Source of the DNA: Marixanthotalea marina
Lineage (GTDB): Bacteria; Bacteroidota; Bacteroidia; Flavobacteriales; Flavobacteriaceae
Direction: 5' to 3'
Assembly: GCA_018883545.1 (NCBI GenBank)
Contig: JAHLEH010000002.1
Span: 248,001 to 312,000, forward strand
DNA: 64,000 nt
In this document: positions 27,241 through 34,850 of the stretch, piece by piece
How the letters are laid out: every line of letters begins with the position of its first letter
Position numbering within the stretch: the stretch's first letter is position 1
Translations under genes and position numbers: made by a program
The notes under the pieces: model-generated
What the model saw: only the letters and a program-made list of their open reading frames with translations
What the model was told of the DNA's origin: nothing
The model's database searches: none

Positions 27241-28529
27241 TTCTCAAGAACCTCGCGCATAGCTTTGGCCTTAACAAGGCATTCCTCATATTCCTTTAAT
27301 GGGTCGCTTTTGGCTGTTATGGCACCGCCTACGGAATATGATACATATTGCTTGGTTTCATTGTAAAGAATACTACGAATCACCACATTGAAATCGAAAT
27401 CGTTGTCTGGCGTAAAATACCCAACGGCTCCAGAATACAATCCGCGTTTGGTTTCTTCAAGCGTTTCAATAATCTTCATGGCTGAAATCTTGGGTGCTCC
27501 CGTCATACTACCCATAGGAAATGTGCTTTTTATTATATCGATAGGATGTGTTTCTGCCGCTACTTCCGATGATATGGTCGATATCATTTGGTGCACTTGC
27601 TTGAAGGTATATACCTTGCAAAATTCCTCTACATTCACACTGCCTTTTAGGGCGGTTTTTGATAAATCGTTACGTATTAAATCGACTATCATGGTGTTTT
27701 CGCTACGCTCCTTTTGGCTGGCTTCCAAATCGTGTTTTAATTGGGCATCCTCTTCTGAATTTTCCGAGCGTTTGGCTGTGCCCTTTATAGGTTGTGAAAT
27801 CACCGTATTACCTGTTTTTTTCAAATAGCGCTCTGGTGAAGCCGACAATAAATACTTATCGTAACATTTTAAATAAGACGCAAAAGGCGGTTTTGAAATA
27901 ACATTCAACTTTAAATAGGTTTCTAGCGGATTGATGCTGGTATCTTCGGCGTAAAATTCCTGACAAAAATTGGCCTCGTACACATCACCACGGTGAATGT
28001 GTTCCAACAGTGTGTTTACTTTATGGAAGTAATCGTCTTTGTGAATGCGGAGTTTTATTTTAATTGAATTGTTTAGATGAGAAGTTGTTAAGTCGTTAAG
28101 TCGTTCAATAGCCTTTAAATCTGTTTGCCATTCGTCATATACCATGTTTAAGTAAATCATTTCCAATTGATTGCCTTTCAATAAAAACAATTTTTTAGGC
28201 TGAAAAAAATACAGGTCTGGGAACTGCAAGCCATCAAAATTTTTGGAAGTTAGGCTTTCTACGTCATTCTTTAAATCGTAGGTTAAATACCCAAAAATCC
28301 AATCCTTGGTCATGGTTTGGTATTCCTTTAACTTTTCAAATGCGTCGTGATAATCGGTTTGTATGCTGGTAAAGGCATCTACCGCCAAAAGGGCATCGAA
28401 ATTGGAATATTTTTGTTCGTAGTGGTTGGAATCCAACCATAGCACATCGTCAAATTGCTGACTCCACAACAAAAGTTGGTGTTTAAACGCATTTGTATTT
28501 TTTATGGTATGGGTATGGTGTGTTCTCAA
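27237..28529 (-). CDS. pabB: Chorismate-binding enzyme, aminodeoxychorismate/anthranilate synthase component I (PabB-like)
   Basis: A chorismate-binding enzyme of 430 residues from a UUG start. The C-terminal half has the family core: RGDVYEANFCQEFY, ASPERYL, QPIKGTAKRS, MIVDLIRNDLSKTA, FPMGSMTGAPKISAMKII, and GAVGYFTPDNDFDFNVVIRS. It makes 4-amino-4-deoxychorismate (folate) or anthranilate; its short length and lone position favour PabB. A longer frame to 28718 exists, but those 63 residues translate the dispersed repeat. The UUG at 28529 gives MRTHHTHTIKN and sits about 17 nt after a perfect TACCTTTG box at 28546-28553, so it is preferred. It overlaps the neighbouring gene's stop by 4 bp. 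Confidence 0.85.
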   Translation of the reverse strand: MRTHHTHTIKNTNAFKHQLLLWSQQFDDVLWLDSNHYEQKYSNFDALLAVDAFTSIQTDYHDAFEKLKEYQTMTKDWIFGYLTYDLKNDVESLTSKNFDGLQFPDLYFFQPKKLFLLKGNQLEMIYLNMVYDEWQTDLKAIERLNDLTTSHLNNSIKIKLRIHKDDYFHKVNTLLEHIHRGDVYEANFCQEFYAEDTSINPLETYLKLNVISKPPFASYLKCYDKYLLSASPERYLKKTGNTVISQPIKGTAKRSENSEEDAQLKHDLEASQKERSENTMIVDLIRNDLSKTALKGSVNVEEFCKVYTFKQVHQMISTISSEVAAETHPIDIIKSTFPMGSMTGAPKISAMKIIETLEETKRGLYSGAVGYFTPDNDFDFNVVIRSILYNETKQYVSYSVGGAITAKSDPLKEYEECLVKAKAMREVLEN

Positions 28530-28545
28530 CGGAAAAAAATATGGG

Positions 28546-28553
28546 CAAAGGTA
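28546..28553 (-). promoter_or_regulatory. pabB-like gene promoter -7 element
   Basis: The - strand reads TACCTTTG, a perfect TAnnTTTG box, 17 nt upstream of the UUG codon used as start. It decides the start, because any ATG further upstream would lie before the transcript begins. Confidence 0.6.
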
Positions 28554-28583
28554 ATTAGTTTCGGTTAAAACATGGCGATTTTT

Positions 28584-28745
28584 TGTCATTCCTGCGTAGG
28601 CAGGAATCCACAAACAAAAAAATGGATTCCACATCAAGTGCGGAATGACAGGATCGTCATTGCGAGGCAAAGCCGAAGCAATCTCATGATTGGAACTAAA
28701 AAACAAACAGATTACCACGTCGCTGCGCTCCTCGTAATGACGGTA
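28584..28745. repeat. Composite palindromic repeat, copy 1
   Basis: About 162 bp made of two branched inverted-repeat modules. Module I (28585-28649) is closed by GTCATTCC/GGAATGAC and holds inner hairpins TTCCTGC-GCAGGAA and GGAATCCA-TGGATTCC. Module II (28655-28742) is closed by CGTCATT/AATGACG and holds ATTGC...GCAAT. A second copy lies 367 bp downstream in the same direction. No transposase frame is present, so it is a non-autonomous or REP-like repeat. With the following sequence it fills most of the gene-free stretch 28530-29224. Confidence 0.8.
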
Positions 28746-28750
28746 AAAAA

Positions 28751-28910
28751 TGTCATTTCGAAATGAGGAACGTTCCGATAGTTATCGGAAGAGAAATCGT
28801 ATAAAGAATTGTTCCCAATTTATTATGTGATGTCTCCTAAAGTCGACATTACAAAAGAACAACGTCATTGCGAGGAATGAAGTATGAATGACGAAGCAAT
28901 CTCATAATGC
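28751..28910. repeat. Repeat fragments between the two composite copies
   Basis: Pieces of other repeat types fill this part of the 695-bp gene-free stretch: tgtcatttcgaaatgagg, the hairpin TCCGATAGTTATCGGA (28774-28789), and cattgcgaggaatgaagt...gacgaagcaatctca (28866-28905). The last has an inverted counterpart near 32.91-32.95 kb. The CGATAG(T/C)TATCG hairpin recurs at 41.97 kb and inside the cobalamin riboswitch at 59.79 kb. Confidence 0.65.
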
Positions 28911-28950
28911 AGGACTTAAAGCAATTATTTTAATTGAACCCCAAAATCTT

Positions 28951-29132
28951 TGTCATTCCTGCGTAGGCAGGAATCCACAAACAAAAAAATGGATTCCGCA
29001 TCAAGCCTGCCTGTCGGCAGACAGGTGCGGAATGACAGGATCGTCATTGCGAGGCAAAGCCGAAGCAATCTTTCAATGCAGAACTAAAAATAAACAGATT
29101 ACCACGTCACTGCGTTCCTCGTAATGACGGTA
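28951..29132. repeat. Composite palindromic repeat, copy 2
   Basis: A direct copy of the 28584-28745 element with few base changes. It differs by an extra 20 bp (gcctgcctgtcggcagacag), itself a small palindrome, placed inside module I before tgcggaatgac. The insertion in a loop that keeps the outer pairing suggests that the folded form matters. After it, 29135-29185 holds another fragment (cacttcgactgcgctcagtg), and aldose epimerase starts at 29225. Confidence 0.8.
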
Positions 29133-29224
29133 ACGCCATTGTGAGCACTTCGACTGCGCTCAGTGTGACAAGTCGTAATGACGGTGTGCCAAAATGTGTT
29201 AATTTTGCAATAAAGGCCTAACCT

Positions 29225-30115
29225 ATGTACACCATACAAAACAACCTCTTAAAAATTGGCATCAAACACACAGGTGCCGAACTATGTAGCATTACCTCGG
29301 TAAAAAACCATACGGAATTTATCTGGCAGGCCGACCCCGCCGTTTGGGCCAACCACGCCCCTAACCTGTTTCCCATTATCGGTGCGCTAAAGGACAATAC
29401 CTTTTTTTACAAAGGCAAAGCTTACCAACTGCCCAAACACGGCTTTTTACGGGGCAACAGTAACTTTAGGTTAGTAACACATACCGAAAACACGCTCACC
29501 ATGCAATTAGATTCTGATGAAACACTGTTAAAACAATACCCGTTTCCTTTTGAGTTACAAATCACGTTTAAGTTGGTGGATAACCGTTTGGACATATTGC
29601 ATACAGTTAAAAATACGGGCAATGGCCCCATGTATTTCTCCTTGGGTGGCCACCCGGCCTTTAAATGCCCTGTATTTGCAGGTGAGCATTACAGCGATTA
29701 CAGCTTGGTGTTCGAAACAGAAGAAACCGCCCAAACACACCTGATTAACATGGAAAACGGCCTGATTTCCAGCCGTACCAAACCACTTTTAAATAATACC
29801 ACAACATTGCCCTTAACCCACAAACTGTTTTTGGAGGATGCCCTTATTTTTAAGGATTTAAAGTCTAAAAAAGTGACCTTGAAAAGCAAGGAGCGTGGTG
29901 ACATTTTAACACTTGGCCACCCCGATTTTGAGTATTTGGGCATTTGGGCCAAACCCAATGGCGATTATGTATGTATAGAGCCTTGGTTGGGTATTGCCGA
30001 TAGCGAAACCACCGACCAACAATTAACCACCAAGGAGGGGATTATTGAGTTAGAGCCCCATAAAAGTTTTGAGGTTGGTTATAGTGTAACGATTAATGAA
30101 ATGGTATTGGGCTAA
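29225..30115 (+). CDS. Aldose 1-epimerase family protein
   Basis: A 296-residue galactose-mutarotase-like protein of the aldose 1-epimerase family. The N-terminal HTGAELCSITSVKNHTEFIWQ (from residue 16), the NLFPIIGALKDNTFFYKG segment near 47 and PKHGFLRGNSNFRL near 70 are typical, with the conserved His in HGFLR. SLGGHPAFKCPV near 141 carries the second key histidine. It probably interconverts sugar anomers in the cytoplasm; the sugar is not determined. It stands alone, downstream of the repeat cluster and convergent with the AlbA_2 gene. No signal peptide is visible. Confidence 0.9.
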   Translation: MYTIQNNLLKIGIKHTGAELCSITSVKNHTEFIWQADPAVWANHAPNLFPIIGALKDNTFFYKGKAYQLPKHGFLRGNSNFRLVTHTENTLTMQLDSDETLLKQYPFPFELQITFKLVDNRLDILHTVKNTGNGPMYFSLGGHPAFKCPVFAGEHYSDYSLVFETEETAQTHLINMENGLISSRTKPLLNNTTTLPLTHKLFLEDALIFKDLKSKKVTLKSKERGDILTLGHPDFEYLGIWAKPNGDYVCIEPWLGIADSETTDQQLTTKEGIIELEPHKSFEVGYSVTINEMVLG

Positions 30116-30249
30116 AGGTTTTTACGAGTTATATTTTTTTTGGTTGCATATATGTTAGTAGTTTATCGTGTGAAAACCCAATAAATTTTTCGTATTTAAA
30201 AATATTATAATGTTTCATTAAAAAATTAAAAGCTATTAATTTAAAGTTA

Positions 30250-31170
30250 CTATAAATAGTTATTTTCAATCTTCTCAACTATTCCTTTAAAATTTGCTTC
30301 CATAACATCCTCTCCATTTTCATAGTATAGATAAATTTTAATTTCAGTTGCTGATAAAACCTCTAAACAATCTATTTTTGACACTTCTAAATCAAATCTT
30401 ATGACAGTAATTATCTCATTTGGGAATATTGATGATTTTGATTCAGCTGATAGTTTTACACGACCTTTTTCCAAAATTGTATAATCAATATTTGTACTTG
30501 TTCGTGGCCAAGCTATTTTTGCTCGATTATCATAATTTTCAAAAATGACATTTACTTTATAATTCTTTTCACTAATATCTCCTAAATTAATAACACTAAC
30601 TGTGCATTGAAATTTATATGCATAATCGTCATTATTATTAATTTCAGAAATAGCCCATTTGTCAAGAGCTAATTCGGATTTTACTTTACGACCATAAGAT
30701 TGTCTTATCTCGTATTCTTCCATCATAACTGATTCAAAATTAAATCTTTTGTAAAATCTTTTATCTTGAGATATATGAGGGGAATCTGTACTTCTAGGTA
30801 TTTTTACAAGATAGATTGATTTAGAAATATCATTATTTTTTCTAATAGGATAAATTGTCAAGCCTTCTATTCTCCTACTTATTGTTGTATTGATTATTTG
30901 CTCTAGCCATTCTTTTGTAAAGTCATTGCCGTCAATGAATGAAAATGAATCAGCTACATGATTTTTTTCTAAAAGGCCATATATGATTATTCCACCATCT
31001 GAGTTTGCAAAAGCTGCAACATCCTTAGAAATTTCTTTTTTCTTTAAGGGAGTTTTACTCAAAGATTCACCTGATTTGAAATCAAGATGAATCGATTCTT
31101 CGATTTGATTAGTTATCAAAGACTCTATGTCTTCAAATTTAAAATCCTCTTTTTCAAACAGACTATTCAT
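30250..31170 (-). CDS. AlbA_2/Schlafen-like ATP-binding domain protein
   Basis: A 306-residue protein whose residues 10-150 show the AlbA_2 (Schlafen AAA_4-like) domain: ESIHLDFKSGESL near 23, KDVAAFANSDGGIIIYGLLE near 49 and SPHISQDKRFYKRFNFESV near 128. The C-terminal half (about 170-300) is predicted beta-rich and not recognised. Base composition is poorer in GC than most neighbours and both flanks are AT-rich, hinting at horizontal acquisition. Members of this domain family occur as DNA-binding regulators and as parts of phage-defence loci, but no partner gene is here. It is transcribed alone, convergent to aldose epimerase and divergent from the helicase. Confidence 0.75.
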   Translation of the reverse strand: MNSLFEKEDFKFEDIESLITNQIEESIHLDFKSGESLSKTPLKKKEISKDVAAFANSDGGIIIYGLLEKNHVADSFSFIDGNDFTKEWLEQIINTTISRRIEGLTIYPIRKNNDISKSIYLVKIPRSTDSPHISQDKRFYKRFNFESVMMEEYEIRQSYGRKVKSELALDKWAISEINNNDDYAYKFQCTVSVINLGDISEKNYKVNVIFENYDNRAKIAWPRTSTNIDYTILEKGRVKLSAESKSSIFPNEIITVIRFDLEVSKIDCLEVLSATEIKIYLYYENGEDVMEANFKGIVEKIENNYL

Positions 31171-31363
31171 TTTCTAATTACTTGCAACCTTTAATTTATT
31201 TAATATTTTTTACTAATGACTAAATATAAAAATTATCAGTAAGTATTTACATATAAGTTTTCAACAAAAAATAAGACGCATTTTTTAACCAGCCTTATTC
31301 CAAACCAAACAATGAAAAATATTTGTTTTTCTACTACTTTGTACCCAACCAACATATTTAAAT

Positions 31364-31371
31364 TACCTTTG
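31364..31371 (+). promoter_or_regulatory. DEAD-box helicase promoter -7 element
   Basis: TACCTTTG is a perfect TAnnTTTG match, with a TTG at 31339-31341 placed 22 bp upstream as -33. The helicase GTG start is 24 nt downstream. Confidence 0.65.
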
Positions 31372-31395
31372 CATCATCATTTACATTAATATCAC

Positions 31396-32742
31396 GTGAC
31401 TTTTAACGACTTAAATTTAAATACGCCACTTTACAACGCCCTAAACGATTTAGGCTTTACAACCCCAACTCCTATACAGGAACAAGCGTTTAACGTAGTG
31501 GCTTCTGGAAAGGATGCCGTGGGCATTGCCCAAACCGGGACTGGTAAAACCTTTGCGTACATGTTGCCCATTCTAAGGCATTTAAGTTATTCCGAACAGG
31601 AAAGTCCGCGTGTATTGGTTTTGGTTCCCACACGTGAATTGGTCATTCAAGTAGTTGAAGAGATTGAAAAACTATCCAAATACATTAACAACCGTGTGTT
31701 GGGCGTGTATGGTGGTACCAATATAAACACCCAAAAACAAGCTGTGGCTGAAGGTTTAGATATTTTAGTGGCCACACCTGGAAGGGTTTACGACTTGGCT
31801 TTAAGTCGCGTGCTACAACTAAAAACCATTCAGAAATTGGTGATTGATGAAGTAGATGTGATGCTCGATTTGGGCTTTAGACACCAACTTATCAATATTT
31901 TCGATTTATTACCAGAACGCCGACAAAACATTATGTTTTCGGCCACGATGACTGAAGATGTAGACGATTTAATAAACGACTTTTTTAAAAGTCCGGAGCG
32001 CATTTCTATTGCCGTTTCAGGGACACCCTTGGAAAACATAGAACAGACACGCTACAAGGTGCCCAATTTTTACACCAAAGTAAATTTACTGATTCATTTA
32101 CTTTACGATGCCGAGACATTTAATAAAGTATTGGTGTTTGTAGCCAACAAAAAAATGGCCGATAGGTTATTTGAAAAACTGGATGAACATTTTAAAGAAG
32201 AGCTATGCGTTATCCATTCCAATAAAACACAAAATTACCGATTGCGCAGTATTGAACAGTTTAGGAATGGCGACAACCGTATTTTAGTAGCCACCGATGT
32301 CATGGCACGTGGCTTGGATATTGATAATATATCGCATGTTATTAATTTTGATACGCCCAACTACCCTGAAAACTACATGCACCGTATTGGTAGAACGGGA
32401 CGTGCCGAACGCAAAGGCGATGCCATTTTGTTTTCAACGGAAAAAGAACAAGAAGCTCTAAAAAAGATTGAAAGTCTAATGGCTTTGGAAATCCCTTTAT
32501 TGGATTTCCCTGATGATGTGGAAATATCCGATCAATTAATTGAAGAAGAACGCCCCCAAATAAAAGAACATTACAATCCTACTAAAAAAGATGAGAACGT
32601 TGGCCCCGCATTCCATGAGAAGAAAGGCAAGAACAAAAAAGTAAATTTAGGGGGTTCTTACAAATTCAAAATTGCCGAGAAATACAAAAAGCCTAAAACC
32701 CGGGGTGATAAAAATTACAATAAGCGGAATAAGCGGAAGTAG
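31396..32742 (+). CDS. DEAD-box ATP-dependent RNA helicase (RhlE-like)
   Basis: A 448-residue DEAD-box protein starting at GTG 31396, supported by the promoter just upstream and the N-terminus TFNDLNLNTPLYNALNDLGF with PTPIQEQAF (Q motif). Motif I is AQTGTGKT near residue 51, Ia PTRELV, II is DEVD rather than DEAD (VIDEVDVMLD near 150), III SAT (FSATMTED), IV LVFVANKK, V ATDVMARGLDID and VI HRIGRTGRA. The C-terminal tail from 400 is basic and Lys-rich (KKGKNKKVNLGG, KRNKRK), as usual for RNA binding. It probably remodels RNA in ribosome assembly or cold growth. Confidence 0.93.
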   Translation: MTFNDLNLNTPLYNALNDLGFTTPTPIQEQAFNVVASGKDAVGIAQTGTGKTFAYMLPILRHLSYSEQESPRVLVLVPTRELVIQVVEEIEKLSKYINNRVLGVYGGTNINTQKQAVAEGLDILVATPGRVYDLALSRVLQLKTIQKLVIDEVDVMLDLGFRHQLINIFDLLPERRQNIMFSATMTEDVDDLINDFFKSPERISIAVSGTPLENIEQTRYKVPNFYTKVNLLIHLLYDAETFNKVLVFVANKKMADRLFEKLDEHFKEELCVIHSNKTQNYRLRSIEQFRNGDNRILVATDVMARGLDIDNISHVINFDTPNYPENYMHRIGRTGRAERKGDAILFSTEKEQEALKKIESLMALEIPLLDFPDDVEISDQLIEEERPQIKEHYNPTKKDENVGPAFHEKKGKNKKVNLGGSYKFKIAEKYKKPKTRGDKNYNKRNKRK

Positions 32743-32756
32743 ATTATTTACCAATA

Positions 32757-32972
32757 TGGATTCCTGCTTTCGCAGGAAATCGTATCGATAACTTTTGCAG
32801 AATGCACTTCTCGATACATCCCGCTAAGGCGGGACACTCGAAGTGACACTACCGTCATTACGAAGGAGTTTACGACTGAAGTAATCTGTTTGTTTTTAGT
32901 TCTACACCTTGAGATTGCTTCGTCATTCATACTTCATTCCTCGCAAAGACGTTGCCGTCATTCTGAACAAGC
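32757..32972. repeat. Dispersed repeat cluster, partly an inverted copy of the 28.6-29.1 kb elements
   Basis: This fills most of the 340-bp gap between the helicase and the TPR gene. It starts with a tight hairpin TTCCTGC-TTTC-GCAGGAA (32761-32778), then a second one, CCCGC-taag-GCGGG, at about 32820. From about 32853 to 32955 the sequence is the reverse complement of pieces near 28.7-28.9 kb (accgtcattacgaaggag, aatctgtttgtttttagttc, gagattgcttcgtcattcat). The first hairpin lies 18 bp after the helicase stop and may end that transcript. Confidence 0.75.
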
Positions 32973-33082
32973 TAGACCTTTATTTTTTTCAAATTGGATT
33001 AATGTACAAAACTAAAGGTTAAACATTTCAACAAATATTCGTAACTTTCTGAATTAAAAACAATTAACCAATCCCTCACAGC

Positions 33083-34786
33083 ATGAAAAAAATTATTTTA
33101 TTAATCGTATCCCTCGGTTTATTTTTTTCCTGTAAAAAGAATAACGACCAAAACAACGAGACTACCAAAGTTATTAGCTCCAATTACAAATGCGTGCCGC
33201 AAGTTACCGATGCTGAATGGTATAAAAAAGATAACATTGCGCCATTACTTGAAGGCTATGACGTTATTGATTACCCCATTACCACAAATGATACGTTAGC
33301 ACAACGCTACTTTAATCAAGGCATGGCCTTAGCGTACGCCTTTAACCATGCAGAAGCAGCCAGATCGTTCTATTATGCTACCAAATTAGATCCCACTTGT
33401 GCCATGTGCCATTGGGGCTATGCCTATGTTTTGGGGCCAAATTATAACGCTGGTATGGAACCCGATAATTACGAACGGGCCTATGATGCCATTCAAGAAG
33501 CTATTAAGCAGTCTGATGAAGCCACTGAAAAAGAAAAAGCATTTATTAACGCTATGGCATTGCGTTACGCACCAGAAGCACCAGAAGACAGAAGTGAATT
33601 GGATGTTGCTTATTCTAAAGCGCTAAAAGTTCTTTACGACAAACACCCCAACGATACGGAAATAAGCTCCCTTTACGCAGAATCTATTATGAACTTACAT
33701 CCTTGGGATTTATACGATAAAGAAGGCAAACCAAAACCTTGGACTCCCGAAATAGTTTCCTTACTGGAAACACTGATTGATCAAAATCCTAATCACCCAG
33801 GAGCACATCATTTTTACATCCATGCTGTTGAAGCTTCAAGCACGCCCGAACGCTCCAATCCGTCCGCAAAAGCCTTTGATAATGGTTTGGTCCCTGGTTC
33901 CGGCCATTTATTGCACATGCCCTCACATACCTATATACGCACTGGCGACTACCATAAAGGCACTTTAGCTAATATTGCTGCCGTAAAAGCAGATAGCACT
34001 TACGTAACAGCTTGCCATGCCCAAGGGGCCTATCCATTAGCTTATTACCCCCATAATTACCATTTTATGGCTGCCACTGCTACATTGGAAGGCAACAGTC
34101 ATTGGGCCATGATTGGCGCTAATAAAGTATCTGAACATGTACATCCTGAAATTATGAAAGAGCCCGGTTGGGGTACTTTACAGCATTATTATACCATACC
34201 TTATTATGTAGCGGTTAAATTTAAAAAATGGGATGACATTTTAGATTTGAAACTTGAAACATACGATTTGAAATACCCAAAGGCAATACGGCATTATGCT
34301 GAAGGTATGGCTTATCTTGGTAAAGGTGATATTGATAAGGCAAAAGCGGAATTATCTGCATTGGAAACACTATCAAAAGATGAGGACTTAAAAACGATCA
34401 CCGTATGGGATATTAATTCGGTATTCGAATTAGTGCAAATAGCGCACAACGTATTGCAATCTGAAATTTTAGCTGAGGAAGGCCAACTAAATGAGAGCAT
34501 AAAAATTTTAAAAGAAACCGTAGCCATGGAAGATGCACTGAATTACAACGAACCACCCGATTGGTTTTTTTCCATTCGCCATCATTTAGGAGTCAAACAA
34601 CTGAAAGCCAAACAATATGATGAAGCCATTAAAACTTATACGGAGGATTTAACATATTTTCCAAAAAATGGTTGGGCTTATCACGGTTTAAAACAAGCCT
34701 ATACAGGCTTAGGTGATGTAGAAAACACAGCCAAAATGGATAATTTAATTGCAGAAAGTTGGGCTTATGCCGATTTAGATATTTAG
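33083..34786 (+). CDS. TPR-repeat lipoprotein
   Basis: A 567-residue lipoprotein: signal MKKIILLIVSLGLFFSC with the lipidated Cys17. The rest is helical with tetratricopeptide-like units, clearest near residue 74 (LAQRYFNQGMALAYAFNHAEAARSF), near 405 and at the C-terminus (AKQYDEAIKTYTEDLTYFPK). It resembles large TPR lipoproteins of Bacteroidota of unknown function. A Cys106-Ala-Met-Cys109-His110 stretch fits the CxxCH haem pattern, but it lies inside the first repeat and may be fortuitous. The region HHFYIHAVEASSTPERS near 252 is highly conserved-looking. A terminator follows at 34810. Confidence 0.75.
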   Translation: MKKIILLIVSLGLFFSCKKNNDQNNETTKVISSNYKCVPQVTDAEWYKKDNIAPLLEGYDVIDYPITTNDTLAQRYFNQGMALAYAFNHAEAARSFYYATKLDPTCAMCHWGYAYVLGPNYNAGMEPDNYERAYDAIQEAIKQSDEATEKEKAFINAMALRYAPEAPEDRSELDVAYSKALKVLYDKHPNDTEISSLYAESIMNLHPWDLYDKEGKPKPWTPEIVSLLETLIDQNPNHPGAHHFYIHAVEASSTPERSNPSAKAFDNGLVPGSGHLLHMPSHTYIRTGDYHKGTLANIAAVKADSTYVTACHAQGAYPLAYYPHNYHFMAATATLEGNSHWAMIGANKVSEHVHPEIMKEPGWGTLQHYYTIPYYVAVKFKKWDDILDLKLETYDLKYPKAIRHYAEGMAYLGKGDIDKAKAELSALETLSKDEDLKTITVWDINSVFELVQIAHNVLQSEILAEEGQLNESIKILKETVAMEDALNYNEPPDWFFSIRHHLGVKQLKAKQYDEAIKTYTEDLTYFPKNGWAYHGLKQAYTGLGDVENTAKMDNLIAESWAYADLDI

Positions 34787-34806
34787 AATAACAACAACAT
34801 AATACC

Positions 34807-34834
34807 AAAAAAGCACCCATTGGGTGCTTTCTTA
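34807..34834. terminator. Bidirectional rho-independent terminator
   Basis: Stem AAAGCACCC/GGGTGCTTT (34810-34818 with 34822-34830), 3-nt loop, A-run on the left and T-rich right side. It lies between the convergent TPR lipoprotein and SGNH hydrolase genes and can serve both. Confidence 0.85.
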
Positions 34835-34850
34835 TTTAGATTCTTATTTG

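Noticed and set aside
27388-27828. 146-codon frame on the + strand
   Set aside because: It is antisense to the conserved core of the chorismate-binding enzyme, with no domain sense or promoter of its own.
28584-29132. Possible insertion sequence in the direct repeats
   Set aside because: No transposase reading frame, no clear terminal inverted repeats with target duplication; only palindromic modules.
31171-31395. Possible small RNA gene in the gap between the AlbA_2 and helicase genes
   Set aside because: The stretch is very AT-rich, with only the helicase promoter recognisable; no stable hairpin or terminator is visible.
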